Program-made: the position numbers and the translations under genes
NCBI RefSeq assembly: GCF_020723905.1
Contig: NZ_DYHZ01000010.1
Span: forward strand, 1 to 54,516
Reading direction: 5' to 3'
Length of the DNA stretch: 54,516 nt
Origin: Anaerolinea thermophila
GTDB taxonomy: Bacteria > Chloroflexota > Anaerolineae > Anaerolineales > Anaerolineaceae
Part shown: positions 16,337-22,492 of the stretch, in pieces
Position numbering within the stretch: the stretch's first letter is position 1
Layout of the letters: each line of letters opens with the position of its first letter
Notes under the pieces: generated by a model
What the model was told of the DNA's origin: nothing
The model's input: only the letters and a program-made list of their open reading frames with translations
Databases searched by the model: none

Positions 16337-18259
16337 ATGAAATTGTTTGTACCGGGAAGAATTTGTTTGCTTGGAGAGCATTCAGATTGGGCAGGCGGGT
16401 ATCGCCGCATCAATGCCGAGATTGAAAAAGGATATGCCATTATCTGTGGCACCAATCAGGGCATTTATGCCGAGGTGGAACCCCACCCGAATAAACTTGT
16501 CCTGACTTCGACAACCCCTGAGGGGGAAGTGGTAGGACCTTATGAGATTGACATGACCCCCCAGGCTTTGCTGGAAGAGGCGCAACGGGGTGGTTTCTGG
16601 AGTTATGTGGCGGGAGTGGCTTATCAGGTATTGATTAATTACCACGTGCGGGGATTGGTCATCAACAACTACAAAACTGACTTGCCCATTAAAAAAGGGC
16701 TATCTTCCAGTGCGGCAATCTGTGTGCTTACGGCGCGGGCATTTAACCGCATTTATGATTTGAAATTAACCGTCCGCGGCGAGATGGAATTAGCCTATCA
16801 GGGTGAAATTACCACCCCCTCGCGCTGTGGGCGCATGGATCAGGGGTGCGCTTTTGGAAACCGTCCTGTCCTGATGACTTTCGATGGTGACCGACTTGAG
16901 ACCAGAGAACTGCGTGTGGACAAGGACATGTATTTTGTTCTGGTGGACCTGCTCTCTCAAAAAGACACCCTGGAAATTCTGAATCGCCTTAACCGTTGCT
17001 ATCCATTTGCCGAGAATGAAATGGAGCGCAACGTTCAGCAGTTGTTGGGACCCATAAACAAAGAGATTATCCACCGTGCTATCGACGCGCTTCAGCGTTC
17101 GGACGCGGAAACCCTGGGCAAGATCATGGTTGAAGCCCAGATGTACTTTGACCGTTACGCCATGCCCGTCTGTCCTGAGGAATTGACCGCTCCCATGCTT
17201 CACCGGGTGCTGGACTACGAACCACTCAAACCGCATATTTATGGGTGTAAAGGGGTTGGCTCTCAAGGGGATGGCACGGCTCAGTTTTTATGTCGAAGTG
17301 CTGAGGATCAGGAAAAGGTGGTTCAGATCCTCGAACGGGATTTGGGTTTGCCTGCCATGAAACTGACCCTGCATGCAGGACCAAAAGTGAGAAAGGCGGT
17401 CATTCCTGCCGCTGGATTTGGAACGCGTCTTTTCCCAGCCACGAAAGCCACCAAGAAAGAACTCTTCCCCATCATTGACCGTGACGGCATTGCCAAACCT
17501 GCAATTTTGCTAATCGTCGAAGAAGCCCTGGACGCAGGAATTGAAGAGGTCTTTATCATTGTCCAGCGAGGTGATTTGGAAGATTTCCGGCATTTCTTCA
17601 ATTCACAGATTTCGATTGAGAACTTCAACAAACTGCCTCCGCATTTCCAGGAATATTCGCGGCGATTGCTTCAAATGGGGCAGCATGTTCATTTTGTGGT
17701 GCAGGATAACCAGGAAGGTTTTGGACATGCGGTTTATATCACCAGAGATGTGATTGGCGATGAACCTTTCCTGTTGATGCTGGGAGATCATATTTACCGC
17801 TCGAACACTTCAATTTCCTGCGCCCGTCAGATGATTGAAGCCTACAACCAGTACGGAGTCAGTATTGTGGGGTTGAAGCGGACTCCTGAAGAGGATATCA
17901 GCAGTTTTGGCGTGGTGAATGGCGTCTGGTTGGAAGAAGATCGGGTGTTGAACATCACCGAGTTTGCTGAAAAGCCTACTCTGGACTATGCCCGAGTCAA
18001 TCTCCGTACACCCCGAATCCCTGATGGGGAATACCTGACCGTTTTCGGGCAGTACATCATTAAACCCGAAATTTACGATATTCTGGAAACCAGCATTCGC
18101 AACAATTTACGGGAACGCGGAGAGTTTCAACTTACTCCTGCGCTGGATCGTCTGCGTCAGATGGATGGGTTTCACGGTTTGATGATTGACGGGCGACGCT
18201 TCGATATCGGGATTCCCGAGCATTACCTTCAGACTTTGCAGGAATTTGCCCGTCCGTAA
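16337..18259 (+). CDS. Fused GHMP sugar kinase / UTP-sugar-1-phosphate uridylyltransferase
   Basis: The protein has 640 residues. The N-terminal half (about 1-350) is a galactokinase-like GHMP kinase: GRICLLGEHSDWAGG (7-21), KKGLSSSAA (about 118) and CGRMDQGCA with the likely catalytic Asp (about 167). The C-terminal half (from about 353) is GalU-like: VIPAAGFGTRLFPATKA, KELFPIID, GFGHAVYITR, FAEKP, and GRRFDIG at the end. The simplest reading is a single polypeptide that phosphorylates a free sugar at C1 and couples it to UTP, giving a UDP-sugar. The idea parallels the Bacteroides fucokinase/GDP-fucose pyrophosphorylase FKP, but with the domains in opposite order and a GalU-type partner. The sugar is unknown. 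The frame crosses the junction with no stop or frameshift. Confidence 0.85.
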   Translation: MKLFVPGRICLLGEHSDWAGGYRRINAEIEKGYAIICGTNQGIYAEVEPHPNKLVLTSTTPEGEVVGPYEIDMTPQALLEEAQRGGFWSYVAGVAYQVLINYHVRGLVINNYKTDLPIKKGLSSSAAICVLTARAFNRIYDLKLTVRGEMELAYQGEITTPSRCGRMDQGCAFGNRPVLMTFDGDRLETRELRVDKDMYFVLVDLLSQKDTLEILNRLNRCYPFAENEMERNVQQLLGPINKEIIHRAIDALQRSDAETLGKIMVEAQMYFDRYAMPVCPEELTAPMLHRVLDYEPLKPHIYGCKGVGSQGDGTAQFLCRSAEDQEKVVQILERDLGLPAMKLTLHAGPKVRKAVIPAAGFGTRLFPATKATKKELFPIIDRDGIAKPAILLIVEEALDAGIEEVFIIVQRGDLEDFRHFFNSQISIENFNKLPPHFQEYSRRLLQMGQHVHFVVQDNQEGFGHAVYITRDVIGDEPFLLMLGDHIYRSNTSISCARQMIEAYNQYGVSIVGLKRTPEEDISSFGVVNGVWLEEDRVLNITEFAEKPTLDYARVNLRTPRIPDGEYLTVFGQYIIKPEIYDILETSIRNNLRERGEFQLTPALDRLRQMDGFHGLMIDGRRFDIGIPEHYLQTLQEFARP

Positions 18260-18851
18260 GGCGCAAACTGCGCTTCAGTAAAGTCAATTCCTGAGCAGTG
18301 AGGTCTCGCCATTCACCGGGGGAGAGACCTTCCAGGGTGAGTGGGCCGATTGCCACACGCACCAGCCGCAGGGTGGGATGTCCCACTGCGGCGGTCATGT
18401 GGCGAATCTGTCGTTTTTTTCCTTCTGAAAGAACGATGCGCAGCCAGGTGGTCGGACCGTGTGGGGTAACAGGCTTGGGACGCGGCGGCAGGTCCGGCTC
18501 CGGAATCACCATAGCCTGGCAGCGCCGGGTTTGTCTCCCTTTTACCTCTACCCCTCGGCGCAGTTTTGCCAGGGCTTCGCTGGAAACAATTCCTTCCACC
18601 TGCACCAGATACGTTTTGGGATGCTGGTAGCGCGGGTCGGTCAGACGGTGCATTAAAACGCCATCGTTGCTGAGGAAAAGTAACCCTTCGCTGTCCATAT
18701 CCAGCCGTCCTGCGGGGTACACATCTGGCACAGGAATCCAGTCTTTCAGGGTTGGGCGTCCTTCGGGGTCGGTAAATGCAGTCAGCACCCCGTAAGGCTT
18801 GTAAAAGAGGAGGTATCGAAATGATGCGCGTGGGTCCTCTCTGGTTTTCAT
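18132..18851 (-). CDS. RsuA/RluE-family rRNA pseudouridine synthase
   Basis: The 239-residue protein has KPYGVLTAF near the start and GRLDMDSEGLLFLSNDG with the catalytic Asp51, then EGKKRQIRHM and GHPTLRLVRVAIG. These define the RsuA/RluB/E/F family that makes pseudouridine in rRNA. There is no separate S4 domain at the N-terminus, as in RluE. The enzyme core ends near residue 196. The remaining charged tail of about 42 residues is encoded by DNA antisense to the end of the fusion gene (128-bp tail-to-tail overlap). AAGGTGGT precedes the ATG. Confidence 0.9.
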   Translation of the reverse strand: MKTREDPRASFRYLLFYKPYGVLTAFTDPEGRPTLKDWIPVPDVYPAGRLDMDSEGLLFLSNDGVLMHRLTDPRYQHPKTYLVQVEGIVSSEALAKLRRGVEVKGRQTRRCQAMVIPEPDLPPRPKPVTPHGPTTWLRIVLSEGKKRQIRHMTAAVGHPTLRLVRVAIGPLTLEGLSPGEWRDLTAQELTLLKRSLRLTDGQIPAKSEGNARESRYRSVARQSSNRETHPSDADDPAQE

Positions 18852-18928
18852 CCTGTACCACCTTTCTCATGATATTTTAAATGGAGAGTGGACGAAATGG
18901 TTATAATTAGAGGAGATTGGTCAAAAAC

Positions 18929-19753
18929 ATGAAAAAAATTTCCGTCTTGCTCATTGTCTTCAACCTTGCATTAAGTGGTTGTAATCTGCCGGTTTCCCCT
19001 GCAGAGACGCCTGTCCCCACGGCGGATCTGATTGCCACTCAGGTCAGTATTCTGATGACCAGCCAACCGACTTCGACGGTAACACCGACGGATATTGTGC
19101 CGCAGGTGGAAACGCCAACTCAGGTGCCTTCTGCCACCTTGCCTGCTCCTTCTCCAACCCCTGTGCCGGGTGATCCGGCTCTCGCTCTGGGCACTCCCTC
19201 CTGGCAGGATAATCTGGATACGGCGAAAAACTTTTATCTCTACGAGAATGACAATACCAGAATTGAAGCCGAAGATGATGGCAGTATTGCCCTGACGGGA
19301 AGAAATGCCAATGGCTGGCATGGCTGGACATTGACCTATGCTTCTCCGGCTGTGGATCTGTACGTGGAAGAGGTTTTCCGCACCCGCGATTGTGCAGGGA
19401 ATGATTTATACGGCATTGTCTTTCGTGCCAGCAAAGAAAACAGCGCTTATTTCTTCGGTGTAACCTGTGATGGGCGTTTCAACCTGTATGCGCGGGATTT
19501 TAATAACAACGTGAATGCGGAACTGGTCAGTCTTACGGCAGATGCGGCGATTCGTTCGGGCTCGAATCAGACGAATCGTCTGGGGGTAATGGCAAAAGGG
19601 AATGTGATTCGCCTGTATGCCAACGGCGTTCTCCTCAAGGAACTGGAAGATTCAACCTACACCGCGCCGTATTTTGGTGCCTTTGTTGCCGCAAACCAGA
19701 CCGCGAATTTCCGTGTGGACCTGGATCAAATTTCAATGTGGAAACTGGAATAA
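18929..19753 (+). CDS. Lipoprotein with Thr/Pro linker and lectin-like C-terminal domain
   Basis: The 274-residue protein has the lipobox ALSGC (Cys18), followed by a Thr/Pro/Ser-rich linker to about residue 90. The C-terminal domain is beta-rich (WHGWTLTYASPAVDLYVEEV, YGIVFRAS, NRLGVMAKGNVIRLYANGVL), a pattern typical of concanavalin-A-like/DUF1080-type jelly rolls. It may bind glycan or act as a surface scaffold. The ATG at 18929 is used because it begins a standard lipoprotein signal; GAGGAG lies somewhat far upstream. A TATAAT at 18902-18907 may be its -10. Confidence 0.72.
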   Translation: MKKISVLLIVFNLALSGCNLPVSPAETPVPTADLIATQVSILMTSQPTSTVTPTDIVPQVETPTQVPSATLPAPSPTPVPGDPALALGTPSWQDNLDTAKNFYLYENDNTRIEAEDDGSIALTGRNANGWHGWTLTYASPAVDLYVEEVFRTRDCAGNDLYGIVFRASKENSAYFFGVTCDGRFNLYARDFNNNVNAELVSLTADAAIRSGSNQTNRLGVMAKGNVIRLYANGVLLKELEDSTYTAPYFGAFVAANQTANFRVDLDQISMWKLE

Positions 19754-19758
19754 AAAAG

Positions 19759-20343
19759 ATGAGTACAACGGTTACCCCTACATTAAGACAGAGAGCCATT
19801 CAAATTGCGCGGGAAGTGCTCAAACACAACCCGATTTATCTGGACACAGAGACCACCGGTTTAGGCGCTCAGGATGAAATTATTGAAATCTCCATTGTCA
19901 ACGATCAGGGGCAGGTGGTCTATGAGAGCCTGGTTCGTCCAACCCGTCCGATTCCTCCGGATGCTATAGCGATACATGGAATCACCAATGAGGAGGTACA
20001 GAAAGCCCGCCCCTGGCATATTGTCTGGCAGGAAGTTCGTCCGGTTCTGCTTAATGCCGGCGTGGTGGTGATTTACAACGAAGAGTTTGATCTGCGTATG
20101 ATGCAACAAACTCATGCACGATTGGGTTTGCCGTGGCGTGATCGTTTCCGCACTTTTGATCTGATGAAACTGTACGCCGAATATTACGGGGAATGGGATC
20201 CCAAACGCCGTTCTTATCGGTATCACTCACTGGAAGCGGCAGGAAAGCAGTGTGGCATTGCCCTTCCAAATGCTCATCGTGCCACTGCCGATACGCTTCT
20301 CACCCGGGCATTGTTGCATTTCATTGCCGGTGTGCCGTACTAG
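19759..20343 (+). CDS. DEDDh 3'-5' exonuclease (DnaQ/epsilon-like)
   Basis: The 194-residue protein has YLDTETTGLG (ExoI, Asp/Glu), YNEEFDLRMM (ExoII, Asp) and HRATADTLLT (ExoIII, His and Asp). All DEDDh metal ligands and the general base are present. Without a polymerase or other domain it is a stand-alone proofreading- or repair-type exonuclease. It begins five bases after the upstream lipoprotein stop, so the two may share a transcript. No strong ribosome site is seen. Confidence 0.88.
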   Translation: MSTTVTPTLRQRAIQIAREVLKHNPIYLDTETTGLGAQDEIIEISIVNDQGQVVYESLVRPTRPIPPDAIAIHGITNEEVQKARPWHIVWQEVRPVLLNAGVVVIYNEEFDLRMMQQTHARLGLPWRDRFRTFDLMKLYAEYYGEWDPKRRSYRYHSLEAAGKQCGIALPNAHRATADTLLTRALLHFIAGVPY

Positions 20344-20388
20344 TTGCTTTGTCATGAATTCAGATAAATTGTTCTTAAAGGTAGTGCC

Positions 20389-21306
20389 ATGAAAAAGATT
20401 CCCTCATCTGAAATAACCCCTGAACATGTGTATTTTTCGCGCCGGCGATTCCTTCGGGAAGGGATGTTACTGGCAGGCGCGGCTTTGCTTGCGGCATGTG
20501 CTCCTCGAGCGTTGCAGGCAGGTTCTCCTGCTGATGCCACCCCCACGCTTCTTCCGGATCGTCCCAACACTTATGAGGAAATAACGAACTACAATAATTT
20601 CTACGAATTCAGTTTTAGCAAAGAAGCCGTTGCCAGACTTTCTGCCGGGCTGGTAACATCCCCCTGGGAAGTGCGGGTGGAAGGTCTGGTGCGCAACCCT
20701 GGGGTGTACGATTTGGATCAAATCCGCAAGCAGTTTGATCAGGAAGAGCGTATTTACCGTCTGCGCTGTGTGGAAGGCTGGTCAATGGTTATTCCCTGGG
20801 TGGGTTTCCCATTGCACAAACTGCTCAAGGCTGTAGAGCCCACCTCAGATGCCCGCTACGTTCAGTTCACCACCCTGTACGATCCTCAGCAAATGCCGGG
20901 TCAGAATAATAAGATGTTTGAATGGCCCTACGTGGAAGGCTTACGAATGGACGAAGCCATGCACGATCTCACGCTCCTCGCCACGGGGATTTATGGCAAA
21001 GACCTGCTGCCGCAAAATGGTGCGCCAGTCCGTCTGGTTGTTCCGTGGAAGTACGGATTCAAGAGCATAAAATCCATTGTAAAGATTGAACTTACAGCCG
21101 AAATGCCGCCTACTTTCTGGTCGGAAGCCTCGCCGGATGAATATGGCTTTTATGCCAATGTCAACCCTGAGGTGCCGCATCCACGCTGGTCTCAAGCCAG
21201 TGAGCGCCGAATTGGAGAATCCGGCAGGCGTCCAACGCTTAAATTTAACGGTTACGAGGAAGTCTCCTCTCTGTACGAGGGTATGGATCTGCGGCGTAAC
21301 TATTAA
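20389..21306 (+). CDS. msrP: MsrP/YedY-like molybdoprotein (protein-methionine-sulfoxide reductase catalytic subunit)
   Basis: The 305-residue protein has a twin-arginine signal SRRRFLREG (Arg18-20) followed by LLAAC (Cys37), so it may be exported folded by Tat and then lipidated. The sulfite-oxidase-fold core has WEVRVEGLVRNPG and RLRCVEGWSM, whose Cys (about 127) is the expected molybdenum ligand, then PWVGFPL and PWKYGFKSIKSIVKIEL. MsrP repairs oxidised methionines outside the membrane, with electrons from the haem protein MsrQ. No msrQ is present beside it. AAAGGTAG precedes the ATG. Confidence 0.88.
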   Translation: MKKIPSSEITPEHVYFSRRRFLREGMLLAGAALLAACAPRALQAGSPADATPTLLPDRPNTYEEITNYNNFYEFSFSKEAVARLSAGLVTSPWEVRVEGLVRNPGVYDLDQIRKQFDQEERIYRLRCVEGWSMVIPWVGFPLHKLLKAVEPTSDARYVQFTTLYDPQQMPGQNNKMFEWPYVEGLRMDEAMHDLTLLATGIYGKDLLPQNGAPVRLVVPWKYGFKSIKSIVKIELTAEMPPTFWSEASPDEYGFYANVNPEVPHPRWSQASERRIGESGRRPTLKFNGYEEVSSLYEGMDLRRNY

Positions 21307-21320
21307 TCAAAATAAAACGC

Positions 21321-21346
21321 GGAGCCGTTGATAAGAAATCGGCTCC
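21321..21346. terminator. Hairpin between convergent genes
   Basis: GGAGCCG (21321-21327) pairs with CGGCTCC (21340-21346) in the gap between the msrP and SET genes. The T run is poor on both strands, so termination is only suggested. Confidence 0.4.
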
Positions 21347-21384
21347 GTGTTGATTTCACAGGCTCTTCGCTCAGGAGAGTGCCT

Positions 21385-21906
21385 TTACTGTTTAATGCGC
21401 ATTTTCTGGATGCGCCGTTGCAGATAAGGCGAGAAGTAACCCTCATAGCGGGCTTGCAGTTCAGGCAATTGCCAGTCGTTGCCGGTCACTTTCCCGCGGC
21501 AATTCGGCTCGCCGCAGTGACATTCAAACTCATCGTATGGACTGCTATCACTCATGGCGTAATCAAAGCAGACTTCTTCATCAGGTTCAATGTCCCGCAT
21601 GGCAACCAGCGCAATTTGGCCAAATAACCCGGCGTTGGGATTGCAGGAATGATTAAACATGTCTGCGGGCTCGTCAATTCCTAGAGGAATAAGGTAAATC
21701 CCTTCATCCACCTGAATGCCGTGGGTAGCCTGTTCAACGGGAATCTCATCCAGTTCTTCCTCGGTGACCACTCTTCCGCCCCATACGGTAATCAGTTCTC
21801 CCGCAAGAATTTTTTCTCTGGCAAATACACCGTAACCACCCTTATCCGGGCAATGCCGGGCTTCGACTTTGGGGGAAAGGTATGAATAGCGTTCTGGTTG
21901 CTTCAT
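21385..21906 (-). CDS. SET-domain protein (possible lysine methyltransferase)
   Basis: The 173-residue protein has the SET landmarks GGYGVFAREKILAGELI, MFNHSCNPNAG, EEVCFDYA and a post-SET zinc-type CHCGEPNCRG. The pattern covers the S-adenosylmethionine pocket and the catalytic region. SET enzymes methylate lysines on proteins; bacterial members are scattered and their targets are mostly unknown. It is a stand-alone domain with a basic C-terminal tail, and no histone-like gene is adjacent. Confidence 0.88.
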   Translation of the reverse strand: MKQPERYSYLSPKVEARHCPDKGGYGVFAREKILAGELITVWGGRVVTEEELDEIPVEQATHGIQVDEGIYLIPLGIDEPADMFNHSCNPNAGLFGQIALVAMRDIEPDEEVCFDYAMSDSSPYDEFECHCGEPNCRGKVTGNDWQLPELQARYEGYFSPYLQRRIQKMRIKQ

Positions 21907-21938
21907 GGTTTCTCCGTTCTTGAAGTGTCAAGGCGTTA

Positions 21939-22400
21939 TCATATCAGGGAATCGTTTGAGGTCAAGGGCAAAACCTTTTCCTTTTGTTCTTCCGGAATGA
22001 CCTGATACACCCGAATCACCAGCCGTTCCCAGGGATCTTTTTCCGGGTCAAACTCCATCACTTCGGCTTCAAGAGGAATTCCCTGGTCAGCGATTCTGGC
22101 GGGGACTTCGTTCAGGGTGCGGGGGATGTACCCTACATGATACCCCTGCAACGTATGAACGGCGATGGCGTTTTCGTCATAAGGATTTTGTGGTTCGCGT
22201 TCCAGTTTCAATGCAATGCCGGGTTTCAGCGTTTGAGCGACCTTTCTGCGCATCCCGCTGTGATACTGAAAACCGGCAACGCAGGTTTCCAGAAGGACAA
22301 TTTTTTGTCTGGGTGTTTCCTTCTTTCGGATGATCGGTGGGAGCGATACCCAGACCATCATGCCCAGAAGGGCTTTCAGAAAGTTTCGTCGAGAATCCAT
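21939..22400 (-). CDS. HIRAN-domain protein with Tat-like N-terminus
   Basis: The 153-residue protein begins MDSRRNFLKALLG, a twin-arginine-like signal with a hydrophobic stretch after it. Residues about 38-135 match the HIRAN pattern: VAGFQYHSG, LKLEREPQNPYDENAIAV, GYHVGYIPRTLN. HIRAN domains usually bind DNA 3' ends, as in HLTF, so predicted export is unexpected. GGGGGAATGAC precedes the ATG. The function is unknown. Confidence 0.82.
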   Translation of the reverse strand: MDSRRNFLKALLGMMVWVSLPPIIRKKETPRQKIVLLETCVAGFQYHSGMRRKVAQTLKPGIALKLEREPQNPYDENAIAVHTLQGYHVGYIPRTLNEVPARIADQGIPLEAEVMEFDPEKDPWERLVIRVYQVIPEEQKEKVLPLTSNDSLI

Positions 22401-22492
22401 GTCATTCCCCCAGAGGAAAAACTTTTTTCAAAAATTTGGATAATTTTATCATGACCTGAAATGACCTTGACCAAAAGTTTTATTTAAATGGA

